Source: Magnetovibrio sp. (lineage in GTDB: Bacteria; Pseudomonadota; Alphaproteobacteria; Rhodospirillales; Magnetovibrionaceae). Taken from it: a stretch of DNA of 49,632 nucleotides. The DNA is taken from positions 1-49,632 of the forward strand of contig JANQJR010000012.1 in NCBI GenBank assembly GCA_028281525.1. Direction: 5' to 3'. Positions 37,136 through 45,064 of the stretch are shown piece by piece. Position 1 is the stretch's first letter; every line of letters starts with the position of its first letter. The notes beneath the pieces are model-generated. The model was not told where the DNA came from, ran no database searches, and saw only the letters and a program-made list of their open reading frames with translations. The position numbers were made by a program, and so were the translations under genes.

Positions 37136-38155
37136 ATGGCCGATTCCAGGTTTTTCTCCAACGCTGGCCCATTTAGCCTGTCCCGCCTTGCTGAAATCGC
37201 CGAGGCGGAGCTTGTGCGCGGAGATGGCGAGTTGGAGATCGCCGACGTGCAGCCCCTGCAAGTGGCGGGCGCGGGGCATCTCAGTTTTCTCGATAACAAG
37301 CTTTATGTCGACGCGTTCGAACAAAGCGCCGCCGCGGCCTGCTTGTGTGATCCCAAGTATGTGGACCGTGCCCCGGGCGACATGGCCCTGTTGGTCACAG
37401 TGGAACCCTACCGGGCCTATGCGCGGGTTGCGCAGGCGTTTTACCCCGCAGCTTCTCTGCGTCCCGGGATCCACCCTTCGGCAACCGTGAGTGAGACCGC
37501 TAAAGTGGGCGAAGGTTGCCAAGTCGAAGCCGGTGCGGTGATTGGCGACAGCGCGGAAATCGGTGCGAACTGCCGTATCGGCGCCAACAGCTATATCGGG
37601 CCGGGCGTGGTGCTGGGGGATGGTTGCGACGTCGGCCCCAACGTTACCATTCAATGCGCGTTAATCGGTCAGAACTGCGTCTTCCATCCCGGCGTGCGCA
37701 TCGGGCAAGATGGATTTGGCTTTGCCCCCGGCGCACAGCACCTAAAGGTGCCGCAACTGGGCCGTGTGCTCATTGGGGATGGCGTTGATATCGGCGCGAA
37801 TGCTTGTATCGACCGTGGCACGGGGCCGGATACGGTGATCGGACCTGGCAGTAAAATCGACAATATGGTGCAGATCGGTCACAACGTCGAAATCGGCGCG
37901 GGGTGCCTGTTCGCGGCCCTGTCCGGAATTTCCGGCAGCACCAAGATCGGCAATTACGTGATGATGGGAGGCGCTGCCGGCGTGGCCGGTCATCTCAGCA
38001 TTGGCGATGGTGCGCGCGTTGCTGCGCAAAGCGGTATCATGCGCGATGTCGAGCCGGGGCAGACCGTTGCCGGGTCGCCAGCCATGCCGGCTAAGGAATT
38101 TTGGCGCCAAACCGTAGCATTGAAAAAACTTGCACAATCGAAGAAGGGGGCTTGA
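37136..38155 (+). CDS. lpxD: UDP-3-O-(3-hydroxyacyl)glucosamine N-acyltransferase
   Basis: Third step of lipid A synthesis, adding the N-linked hydroxyacyl chain. 339 residues: N-terminal uridine-binding domain (1-105), left-handed beta-helix of hexapeptide repeats (IHPSATVSETAKVGEG onward) with catalytic His249 in VQIGHNVEIG, and a C-terminal helix. It starts 11 bp after skp. Confidence 0.96.
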   Translation: MADSRFFSNAGPFSLSRLAEIAEAELVRGDGELEIADVQPLQVAGAGHLSFLDNKLYVDAFEQSAAAACLCDPKYVDRAPGDMALLVTVEPYRAYARVAQAFYPAASLRPGIHPSATVSETAKVGEGCQVEAGAVIGDSAEIGANCRIGANSYIGPGVVLGDGCDVGPNVTIQCALIGQNCVFHPGVRIGQDGFGFAPGAQHLKVPQLGRVLIGDGVDIGANACIDRGTGPDTVIGPGSKIDNMVQIGHNVEIGAGCLFAALSGISGSTKIGNYVMMGGAAGVAGHLSIGDGARVAAQSGIMRDVEPGQTVAGSPAMPAKEFWRQTVALKKLAQSKKGA

Positions 38156-38158
38156 ACA

Positions 38159-38617
38159 GTGAGTTCCGAAACCGTTTTGGAAATAGATCGCATCAAGGAC
38201 ATGATCCCGCATCGCGATCCGTTTTTGTTGATTGACCGGGTGCAGGACGTCGCGCACGGTGAAGCTGCCGTCGGCATTAAACACGTCACCGGCGAAGAAG
38301 ACTTCTTTCGCGGCCACTTCCCCGACCACCCGATCATGCCGGGTGTGTTGATCGTCGAAGCCATGGCGCAAACGGCGGGAGTGTTGGTGGTTGCGACCCT
38401 AGGGCCGGAAGCCGAGGGCAAGCTGGTTTATTTCATGACCGTGGATAACGCCCGTTTCCGCAAACCTGTTTTGCCCGGCGACAAGCTGGAATTACACGTC
38501 AATCTGAAACGTTCCCTGCGCAACGTCTACAAGTTCGAAGGGCAGGCCAAGGTTGGGGATACGCTGGTGTCCGAAGCTACGTTCTCGGCGATGATCGTCG
38601 ATCGCGAAGAGGCTTAG
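38159..38617 (+). CDS. fabZ: 3-Hydroxyacyl-[ACP] dehydratase FabZ
   Basis: Dehydrates 3-hydroxyacyl-ACP in fatty-acid elongation, competing with lipid A synthesis for the same hydroxyacyl-ACP pool. 152 residues with a GTG start 3 bp after lpxD. Hot-dog fold with catalytic His53 in GHFPDHPIMPGVL and Glu67 in IVEAMAQ. A 113-bp gap with no gene separates it from lpxA. Confidence 0.96.
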   Translation: MSSETVLEIDRIKDMIPHRDPFLLIDRVQDVAHGEAAVGIKHVTGEEDFFRGHFPDHPIMPGVLIVEAMAQTAGVLVVATLGPEAEGKLVYFMTVDNARFRKPVLPGDKLELHVNLKRSLRNVYKFEGQAKVGDTLVSEATFSAMIVDREEA

Positions 38618-38730
38618 AGCTTGGCTCTTAACTATTGAATCACCGCAACATACCGTAACATGGATTGAATTGAGCGCCGCCCCGTCTGCCTGATAAGTAA
38701 AGGGAAGGTGCCAAAGATTTTGGGGACAGC

Positions 38731-39531
38731 ATGAATACCATCCATTCCACTGCGATTATCGAAGACGGTGCGGAGTTGGGCGAGAACGTGACCGTCGGCC
38801 CTTATTCCATCGTTGGATCGCAGGCCAAACTGGGCGACGGCGTCACCTTGGAAAGTCATGTCGTGGTCGGCGGCGATACCGCTATCGGCGCCAATACGCG
38901 TATTTTTCCCTTTGCCTCCATCGGATTGCAACCGCAGGATTTGAAATACAAAGGCGAACCTTCGCGCCTGGAAATCGGCTGCAACAACGTCATTCGCGAA
39001 CATGTGACCATGAATCCCGGCACCGAAGGCGGGGGGCTGTTGACGAAGGTTGGCAACAATTGTTTGTTCATGGTCGGTGCGCATGTGGCGCATGACTGCC
39101 AAATCTCCGACCATGCGATTTTGGTGAACAACGCCACCTTGGCCGGTCATGTCGAATTGGGCGAATTCGCCATCGTGGGCGGCCTGTCGGCGGTGCATCA
39201 GTTCGTGCGTATCGGCAAGCACGCCATGATCGGCGGCATGTCGGGCGTGGAAAACGATGTCATTCCGTATGGCACGGTCACCGGTAACCGCGCGCACCTG
39301 TCCGGCCTGAATTTGGTCGGGTTGAAGCGCCGCGGCTTCGACCGCGAAACCATCCATGCTTTACGCAATGCGTACCGCCTGTTGTTCGCCCAGGAAGGCA
39401 CCATGTCCGAACGCCAGCAAGATGTGGCGGAAATGTTCAAGGACAACGAACCGGTGATGGAAATTGTCGAGTTCATCGGCTCGGACAGTTCCCGCTCCAT
39501 TTGTCAGCCGAAAATGGAAGATGCGGCATAG
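38731..39531 (+). CDS. lpxA: UDP-N-acetylglucosamine acyltransferase LpxA
   Basis: First step of lipid A synthesis. 266 residues, trimeric left-handed beta-helix: [31 protein letters not shown], catalytic His121 in [10 protein letters not shown], and a helical C-terminal domain ([18 protein letters not shown]). The last base of its stop codon is the first base of the fold-back element described below. Confidence 0.97.
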   Translation: MNTIHSTAIIEDGAELGENVTVGPYSIVGSQAKLGDGVTLESHVVVGGDTAIGANTRIFPFASIGLQPQDLKYKGEPSRLEIGCNNVIREHVTMNPGTEGGGLLTKVGNNCLFMVGAHVAHDCQISDHAILVNNATLAGHVELGEFAIVGGLSAVHQFVRIGKHAMIGGMSGVENDVIPYGTVTGNRAHLSGLNLVGLKRRGFDRETIHALRNAYRLLFAQEGTMSERQQDVAEMFKDNEPVMEIVEFIGSDSSRSICQPKMEDAA

Positions 39532-39797
39532 AGCGCTCCCCAGTCATTTGGAACTGCCTGCGCCGGAGTGCCTTTTTGCCGTGTGTAGGAACAGGGTACA
39601 GAGCGTATTGGGAATACGGTCAAACCCTGCGACGTACACACGGCAAAAAAGCCCCCGGCCTGAGAAGGTTACTTCCTGGCGAGCGCCCACGGCGTTACAC
39701 CACTCGTCCGATGGGACACATCGCACTTCGTGCCGCGCCTTGTGGACCGCTACGCCAGGACGTAACGCAGGTGATTTCAAATGACTGGGGAGCGCTC
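39531..39797. repeat. Fold-back (MITE-like or structured-RNA) element between lpxA and lpxI
   Basis: A 267-bp element bounded by perfect 20-bp terminal inverted repeats: GAGCGCTCCCCAGTCATTTG (39531-39550) and its complement (39778-39797). Pairing extends inward to 39562/39766 with few mismatches. Inside are two arms. Arm 1 pairs CTTTTTGCCGTGTGTA (39572-39587) with 39635-39651 and carries CAGGG/CCCTG and CGTATTgggAATACG. Arm 2 pairs GTTACTTCCTGGCG (39668-39681) with 39753-39766, one mismatch, and carries CGATGggacaCATCG and GCACttcGTGC. Nearly all of the element can be paired. No transposase, and no clear target duplication. The right repeat contains the lpxI start. Confidence 0.85.
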
Positions 39798-40602
39798 AAA
39801 GCTCGGCATCCTGGCCGGGGGCGGGGAGCTTCCCAGGCTGCTCATTCAAACTTGCCGCGACCAAGCGCGCGGTGTGTTCGTGGTCGCGTTCAAGGACCAG
39901 TGTGATCCCCAAACAACTGAAGGCGTGGACCACGTCTGGGTGCGTCTCGGCGCGGCGGGGCAGGCGATCAGACATCTGCGGGACAATGGGGCCGAAGAAC
40001 TGGTCATGGCCGGACGCATCCAACGCCCCAGCGTCGCGGCATTGATGCCCGATACGCGCGCCCTTAAATTCATTGCCGGGGGCGTCATGAACCGGGGCGA
40101 TGACGGGTTGCTGAGTCACATTGTCGAAATCCTGGAAACGCAAGAAGGCTTCCGCATGGTTGGCGTCCATGACGTCATGCCGGAACTGTTGTCACCCGAA
40201 GGCGTCATCGGCGCGGTGCACCCGGGTGCGGATAGCCAGGCCGATATCGAGACCGCCGTCCACGCCGCCCTGCAACTTGGCGTGGCGGACCGGGGGCAAG
40301 CCGCAGTGGCGCGGGGTGGAGAGGTTGTCGCTCTGGAAGACAAGGACGGCACGGACGCCATGCTCAAACGCTTGGCGGAAAATCGCAAAGGGGAAGGGGG
40401 CGTGCTGGCGAAAATGGTCAAACCTGGTCAGGAACGGCGCGCGGACTTGCCCGCGATCGGGCAGGCTACGATCGAAAATGCGCACGCGGCAGGCTTGAAG
40501 GGCATCGCCGTGGAAGCGGGCGGGTCGATCATCGTCGGGCGCGCGGCAGTCGTCGATAGCGCCGATCGTTTGGGATTGTTCGTGGTGGGGGTGCGGCCAT
40601 GA
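39781..40602 (+). CDS. lpxI: UDP-2,3-diacylglucosamine pyrophosphatase LpxI
   Basis: Hydrolyses UDP-2,3-diacylglucosamine to lipid X, replacing LpxH in alphaproteobacteria. 273 residues: KLGILAGGGELPRLLIQTC at the N-terminus, the middle linker, and C-terminal catalytic domain with DRGQAAVARGGEVVALED and GSIIVGRAAVVDSADRLGLFVVG. The start ATG 39781 and its ribosome-binding site (GCAGGTG, 39767-39773) lie in the right arm of the fold-back element; no alternative in-frame start is near. Overlaps lpxB by 4 bp (ATGA). Confidence 0.93.
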   Translation: MTGERSKLGILAGGGELPRLLIQTCRDQARGVFVVAFKDQCDPQTTEGVDHVWVRLGAAGQAIRHLRDNGAEELVMAGRIQRPSVAALMPDTRALKFIAGGVMNRGDDGLLSHIVEILETQEGFRMVGVHDVMPELLSPEGVIGAVHPGADSQADIETAVHAALQLGVADRGQAAVARGGEVVALEDKDGTDAMLKRLAENRKGEGGVLAKMVKPGQERRADLPAIGQATIENAHAAGLKGIAVEAGGSIIVGRAAVVDSADRLGLFVVGVRP

Positions 40603-41795
40603 CACCGGCTCAGAAAAACATGTCGGGCGAAGGCCCCTTGATTTTTATGGTTGCCGGTGAGAATTCCGGTGACGCGCTCGGTGCGGACTTGATGAAAGCG
40701 CTGGACAAGAAACTGGATGGACGGGTGCGTTTTTCCGGGGTGGGCGGCCCGTTGATGGTCGAGGCCGGCTTTTACAGCCAGTTTCCCATGGAAGACCTGG
40801 CGGTCATGGGCGTGTTCGAGGTGCTACCACGTTTGCGCTTGCTGTTGAGGCGCATGAAGGAAACGGCGTTGGCCATTGAGCGTCTCAATCCGGATGTGGT
40901 GGTGACCATCGACGCGCCGGATTTTTGTTTCCGTGTGGTCAAGAAACTTCGCGCGCGAGGCAATGCCGTGCCCGTGGTGCATTACGTCGCGCCCACCGTT
41001 TGGGCGTGGCGGCCTGGACGCGCAAAAAAGGTTGCGCGATTCCTGGATCACCTGCTGTGCCTGTTACCGTTCGAGCCCCCCTATTTCCAACGTGAAGGCT
41101 TGGACGCCACCTTCGTCGGTCACCCGGTGGTGACCAGCAACGTGCACTTGGGCCAAGGCACAGCGTTTCGCGAACTTCACGGCATCGCGCCCGATACGCC
41201 CTTGCTCACGGTCTTGCCCGGCAGCCGTATGGGCGAAGTCTCGCGTCTGCTGAGCATTTTTGGGGAAACGGTGGAGAAGCTCGCGGCCAAGCACGCTGGC
41301 CTGACCGTGCTGATTCCCGCCGTGCCGCACTTGGTCGATCACATCCGCCAAGCCGTCGCCGCTTGGACCGTTCCGGTGCTGGTGACGCCGCCGCAAGAGA
41401 AGGCGGCGGTTTTCGCCGCGTCGGGTGCGGCGTTGGCGGCCAGTGGCACGGTGACGTTGGAGCTTGCCATGGCGGGCCTGCCCCAAGTGGTCGCGTATCG
41501 GGTCAGCCCCCTGACCGCGATGATTGGCAAGATGCTGATCAAGACGCCATATGCGAATCTGGTTAACATTTGCCTGGGCCGCGAAGCGGTGCCGGAGTTC
41601 ATTCAGGAAAACTGTACGCCGGACAATCTGGCGGCTGAGGTTTCGCGATTGATGACCGACCAAAGCGCGCGCGCGATGCAACGCACCGCCGCGAGCGAAG
41701 CACTGACGCAATTGGGCCTGGGTGGCCCGCCGCCGGGTGAACGCGCCGCCGATGTGGTGCTGTCGATCCTGCGCCATCAACACAAGGAGAGGTAA
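40599..41795 (+). CDS. lpxB: Lipid-A-disaccharide synthase
   Basis: Glycosyltransferase (GT19) joining lipid X and UDP-diacylglucosamine into the lipid A disaccharide. 398 residues: FMVAGENSGDALGADLM at the N-terminus, VVTIDAPDFCFRV, VAPTVWAWRPGRAKK, and FVGHPVV with LPGSRMGEVSRLL in the second Rossmann domain. ATGA overlap with lpxI. It closes the lipid A operon. Confidence 0.96.
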   Translation: MTPAQKNMSGEGPLIFMVAGENSGDALGADLMKALDKKLDGRVRFSGVGGPLMVEAGFYSQFPMEDLAVMGVFEVLPRLRLLLRRMKETALAIERLNPDVVVTIDAPDFCFRVVKKLRARGNAVPVVHYVAPTVWAWRPGRAKKVARFLDHLLCLLPFEPPYFQREGLDATFVGHPVVTSNVHLGQGTAFRELHGIAPDTPLLTVLPGSRMGEVSRLLSIFGETVEKLAAKHAGLTVLIPAVPHLVDHIRQAVAAWTVPVLVTPPQEKAAVFAASGAALAASGTVTLELAMAGLPQVVAYRVSPLTAMIGKMLIKTPYANLVNICLGREAVPEFIQENCTPDNLAAEVSRLMTDQSARAMQRTAASEALTQLGLGGPPPGERAADVVLSILRHQHKER

Positions 41796-41796
41796 T

Positions 41797-42198
41797 TTGG
41801 ACACCACTGGTTTTCGCTTTTTGCACACCATGATCCGGGTGCGCGACCTGGATGCGTCCATCGACTTCTACACCCGCCATCTGGGCATGAAGGTTTTGCG
41901 CCGCAAGGATTACCCGGAAGGGAAATTCACATTGGTGTTCGTCGGCTACGGCGCAGAACAGGATCACACCGTGATCGAGTTGACCCACAACTGGGACCAG
42001 GACAAGCCGTACGACTTAGGCGATGCGTTCGGCCACTTGGCGATTGCCGTGCCGGACATTTATGCGGTATGTGATGCCATGGAAAAAGAGGGGGTGTCGA
42101 TTCCGCGCAAACCTGGACCGATGAAACACGGCACCACCGTGATCGCTTTCATCGAGGACCCGGACGGCTACAAGGTCGAACTGATCGAACGCCGGTGA
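41797..42198 (+). CDS. gloA: Lactoylglutathione lyase (glyoxalase I)
   Basis: Converts the methylglyoxal-glutathione hemithioacetal to S-lactoylglutathione. 133 residues with TTG start 1 bp after the lpxB stop and AAGGAGAGG just upstream. Metal ligands are all present: His10 (FLHTMIRV), Glu61 (VIELTHNW), His80 (FGHLAIAV) and Glu128 (YKVELIER), as in nickel-type E. coli GlxI. A later ATG (at HTM) would remove the first ligand, which supports the TTG. Confidence 0.93.
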   Translation: MDTTGFRFLHTMIRVRDLDASIDFYTRHLGMKVLRRKDYPEGKFTLVFVGYGAEQDHTVIELTHNWDQDKPYDLGDAFGHLAIAVPDIYAVCDAMEKEGVSIPRKPGPMKHGTTVIAFIEDPDGYKVELIERR

Positions 42199-42246
42199 TC
42201 CGGGGGGCGGAATCTTAGCCAACAACTCAGAAAGTGGTGTGTGCTC

Positions 42247-42786
42247 ATGAACATCGTCATCATCGGCATGCGCGGCGCCGGTAAGTCCAACGTTTCGCGC
42301 CGCCTGTCCGTCCTCACCAAGCGCACGGTGATGTGCACCGACGTGCTGATCGAATACGAAAACGGCGGCAAGACCATCGCCGAGATCGTCGCCAAGCACA
42401 AAGGCGATTGGCGGGTGTTCCGCGACATGGAATACGATGTGGCGAAAAAAATCGCGAAGATGGACAACGTCATCGTCGACTGTGGCGGGGGCATCATCGT
42501 TGACTTGGATAAGAAGGGTGACGAGGTCTACTCCAAGCGCAAGGTCGAGGCGTTGAAAAAGAACGGCAAGATCGTGTGGCTCAAGGGTGACATCAAGCGC
42601 CTTGTCGACAAGGTCAAGAACAAACCCGAACGTCCATCCTTAAGCGCGCTGCAAAGCGCCGAAGAGATGATGCACCGCCGCCTGCCGTTCTATGAAAAAG
42701 CTGCCGACATCGTACTCGACATCGAAGGCAAGAAGCGTCCCGAACTGGCGGAAGAAATCGTGCACGTTTTCAGGGACGAACTGTAA
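42247..42786 (+). CDS. Shikimate kinase-like P-loop kinase
   Basis: 179 residues from ATG 42247. Walker A GMRGAGKS (7-14), Asp32 in CTDVLIE, FRDME (58-62) and DCGGGI (79-83) match the shikimate kinase pattern, so it may phosphorylate shikimate in aromatic synthesis. It is unusual in being very lysine-rich (KKGDEVYSKRKVEALKKNGK) and in standing alone, away from aroB. The ribosome-binding site is weak; GTG 42241 is an alternative start. It may be a second, divergent enzyme or act on another small hydroxylated substrate. Confidence 0.7.
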   Translation: MNIVIIGMRGAGKSNVSRRLSVLTKRTVMCTDVLIEYENGGKTIAEIVAKHKGDWRVFRDMEYDVAKKIAKMDNVIVDCGGGIIVDLDKKGDEVYSKRKVEALKKNGKIVWLKGDIKRLVDKVKNKPERPSLSALQSAEEMMHRRLPFYEKAADIVLDIEGKKRPELAEEIVHVFRDEL

Positions 42787-43102
42787 TCCCGCCTGGCTGG
42801 CCGTATGCCGTATATCCTTGAAAGTAGTCCATATGTTGTATGGGGGTGGGGTTGAACCCCACAACAGACTGTGTAAGGCTTGATGATCACGCGTGCGGGG
42901 TTGTGCGTGTCGGCCGGTTGGCCGTTTCGACCATTTTGCGCCTGACTCCCGCGTACTTCCGGGCTGCTACCGCTCTGGTGGCTTTGTGATCCGTGGGCAT
43001 TTGGGGACTTGGTCCCGCCACGGCTGCACGGTTTCCCGGAACTCGCAGACCGGGTAACCGGTTCCGGCGCGGCCCGCGCCCAAGAAGCATAGGGGAGTTA
43101 CG
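42787..43102 (+). promoter_or_regulatory. Intergenic leader of the glycine betaine transporter operon
   Basis: 316 bp with no supported gene. It contains GTGGGGttgaaCCCCAC (42846-42862), a strong hairpin without a T-run; CGGCCggttGGCCG near 42912-42925; and close to the proX gene a cluster of palindromes including CCGGgtaaCCGG and the 15-bp GGCGCGGcCCGCGCC (43066-43080). The last sits just upstream of the ribosome-binding site (AGGGGAG) and could be an operator. Reading as a known riboswitch was not possible. Confidence 0.45.
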
Positions 43103-44101
43103 ATGAAACGACTGTTATCCGCCGCCGCGCTGTTCGTCGGCGTGGCCTTTTCCACGCAAGCTGAGGCCGCGTGCGGCAAGGTCAGCATATCGGACATGAA
43201 CTGGGCGTCGGCGACGTTGATGGCGCATGTCGATGCGTTCATTTTGCGGCACGGCTACGGTTGTGAGACGGAAATCGTACCTGGCGATACCATGCCCACC
43301 GGCACCTCCATGGTGGAGAAAGGTGAGCCTGACGTCGCACCGGAATTCTGGGTCAACAACTTCAAGGAAGCCTTGGCCAAGGGCGTCGCCGAAAAACGTC
43401 TGAACGTTTTGGGGGATGCGCTTTCCGATGGTGGGGAAGAAGGATTCTGGGTGCCGGAGTATTTGGTCAAAAAAGACCCATCGCTCGCGACCATCGAGGG
43501 CGTAAAGAACAACGTCAAAATGTTCAAGCATCCCGAAGATCCGGATATGTCCGCATTCATGACCTGTCCGGCGGGTTGGGGGTGCCAGGTTACCAACAGC
43601 AATCTCTATAGGGCGCTTAAGCTGGAAGAGGCCGGTTTCGACTTGGTCGATCCCGGCTCCGGCGCAGCGCTGGCCGGCTCTATTGCCAAATCGTATGAAC
43701 GCGAACAGCCGTGGTTCGGGTATTATTGGGCCCCGACGGGGGTGCTCGGCAAATACAAGATGGTTAAGGTGGACTTCGGCGTGACCGACAAGCAGCACTT
43801 CGAGGCGTGCCTGACCCAGGAAGTTTGCGAAGACCCGAAGCCATCCATGTATCCGTCGTCTCCGGTGAAAACCGTGGTGGTGCAAAGTTTCGTCGAACGC
43901 GTGCCGGATGGTGCGGCTTATTTGTCCAAGCGGTCTTACAGCAACGACTTGATGAATGGGTTGTTGGCCTGGGTGGATGACAACCAGGCTGATGGCGAAA
44001 CCGCCGCCGTGCACTTCCTCACCACCCATGCCGATGTGTGGCAGGGCTGGGTGCCTTCCGATGTCGCCGCCAAGGTGAAAACGGCGATCGCCAATCTGTA
44101 A
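43103..44101 (+). CDS. proX: Glycine betaine/proline-type ABC transporter, substrate-binding protein
   Basis: 332 residues with signal peptide (LLSAAALFVGVAFSTQAEA). OpuAC-type periplasmic binding fold: VSISDMNWASATLMAHVDAF, VPGDTMPTGTSMVEKGEPDV and PWFGYYWAPTGVLGKY, whose aromatic residues suit a quaternary-ammonium cage. Four cysteines in the mature part (Cys24, Cys54 and the pair in TCPAGWGC) are notable. Ligand could be glycine betaine, proline betaine or choline. First gene of a three-gene importer. Confidence 0.88.
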   Translation: MKRLLSAAALFVGVAFSTQAEAACGKVSISDMNWASATLMAHVDAFILRHGYGCETEIVPGDTMPTGTSMVEKGEPDVAPEFWVNNFKEALAKGVAEKRLNVLGDALSDGGEEGFWVPEYLVKKDPSLATIEGVKNNVKMFKHPEDPDMSAFMTCPAGWGCQVTNSNLYRALKLEEAGFDLVDPGSGAALAGSIAKSYEREQPWFGYYWAPTGVLGKYKMVKVDFGVTDKQHFEACLTQEVCEDPKPSMYPSSPVKTVVVQSFVERVPDGAAYLSKRSYSNDLMNGLLAWVDDNQADGETAAVHFLTTHADVWQGWVPSDVAAKVKTAIANL

Positions 44102-44109
44102 ACCGCTCG

Positions 44110-44134
44110 GCCCCCGAAGCTTGGCTTCGGGGGC
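44110..44134 (+). promoter_or_regulatory. Strong hairpin between proX and proW
   Basis: GCCCCCGAAGC / GCTTCGGGGGC with a 3-base loop, a perfect 11-bp stem, 8 bp after the proX stop; the following TATGCTTTTCTG is only partly T-rich. This is the usual place for a stabiliser or partial terminator that raises binding-protein expression over permease and ATPase. Confidence 0.7.
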
Positions 44135-44164
44135 TATGCTTTTCTGACTTTGAGAGGAGGCGTC

Positions 44165-45064
44165 ATGGCGGACGCATCTTGGTTGACGAAATTCCCGGCC
44201 ATGGAGCGCGCCGACTTGGTTGCGCTGCGCAAGGCCATGGACGGGGGATACCGCGAATTTTCCAGAACTTACGGGGACGCCATCGAAAGCTTTTTCGATC
44301 CGCTTTTGATGTTTCTGGTGTGGTTCGAAAAGCTGTTGTTGGGCGCGCCGTGGGTTGTTGTGCTCGCTGTCCTGGTGGGATTGACCTACGCCGCCAGCCG
44401 TTCGTGGAAGCTGAGCGGTTTGGTGTTGGGGGCGTTCTTGCTGATCGGTTATTTCGGCATGTGGGCGGACACCATGCGCACGCTCAGCATCATCACGGTC
44501 GCGACGTTGTTGTCCATTGCCTTGGGGATTCCCATTGGGATTGCGATGGCGCGCTCGGACCGGGTGCAGGCGATGGTTACGCCGGTGCTCGACATCATGC
44601 AGACCATGCCCGCGTTCGTTTACTTGATTCCGGTTGTGATGCTGTTGGGCATCGGCAAGGTGCCGGGCATCATCGCGGTGGTGATCTATGCCATTCCACC
44701 GGTCATTCGCCTGACCAATTTGGGCATTCGTCTGGTGGATCGCGAAGTTCTGGAAGCCGCCACCGCCTTCGGCGCGAACAAGGCGCAGCGTCTGTGGAAC
44801 GTGCAATTGCCGCTGGCCATGCCCAACATCATGGCGGGCATCAATCAAACCATCATGATGGCTTTGGCGATGGTGGTGATCGCCTCGATGATCGGGGTCA
44901 AGGGCTTGGGCCAGCCGGTGCTCAAATCCATCACCAACCAGTACTTCACGCTGGGCCTGCTGAACGGTCTGGCCATCGTCGCCATCGCCATCATGTTCGA
45001 CCGGGTGTCGCAGGCTTACGCCAAGCGCAGTCAAAAGCATTTGGAGAGCGTACATGGCGACTGA
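44165..45064 (+). CDS. proW: Glycine betaine/proline-type ABC transporter, permease
   Basis: 299 residues from ATG 44165 with GAGGAGG upstream. A long cytoplasmic N-terminus of about 65 residues precedes the membrane helices, as in ProW. The BPD-type coupling motif is EAATAFGANKAQRLWNVQLP, followed by MPNIMAGINQTIMMALAMVV. VYLIPVVMLLGIGKVPG is also typical. The last 11 bp overlap the ATPase gene. Confidence 0.93.
   Translation: MADASWLTKFPAMERADLVALRKAMDGGYREFSRTYGDAIESFFDPLLMFLVWFEKLLLGAPWVVVLAVLVGLTYAASRSWKLSGLVLGAFLLIGYFGMWADTMRTLSIITVATLLSIALGIPIGIAMARSDRVQAMVTPVLDIMQTMPAFVYLIPVVMLLGIGKVPGIIAVVIYAIPPVIRLTNLGIRLVDREVLEAATAFGANKAQRLWNVQLPLAMPNIMAGINQTIMMALAMVVIASMIGVKGLGQPVLKSITNQYFTLGLLNGLAIVAIAIMFDRVSQAYAKRSQKHLESVHGD

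Noticed and set aside
39501-39905. ORFs running through the lpxA/lpxI fold-back element
   Set aside because: They only exist because the element lacks stops in some frames; Arg/Pro/His-rich products, no start signals, and they overlap lpxA or lpxI out of frame.
42805-42855. 16-codon leader peptide after the shikimate kinase-like gene
   Set aside because: An ATG with a short frame exists, but there is no ribosome-binding site and no amino-acid pattern suggesting attenuation.
42846-42862. tRNA-like T-arm (GTGGGG-TTGAA-CCCCAC)
   Set aside because: No acceptor, D-arm or anticodon arm could be placed around it; it is just a hairpin.
43115-45055. 646-residue minus-strand ORF opposite proX and proW
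   Set aside because: Antisense shadow of two clear transporter genes with His/Gln/Arg-rich sequence.
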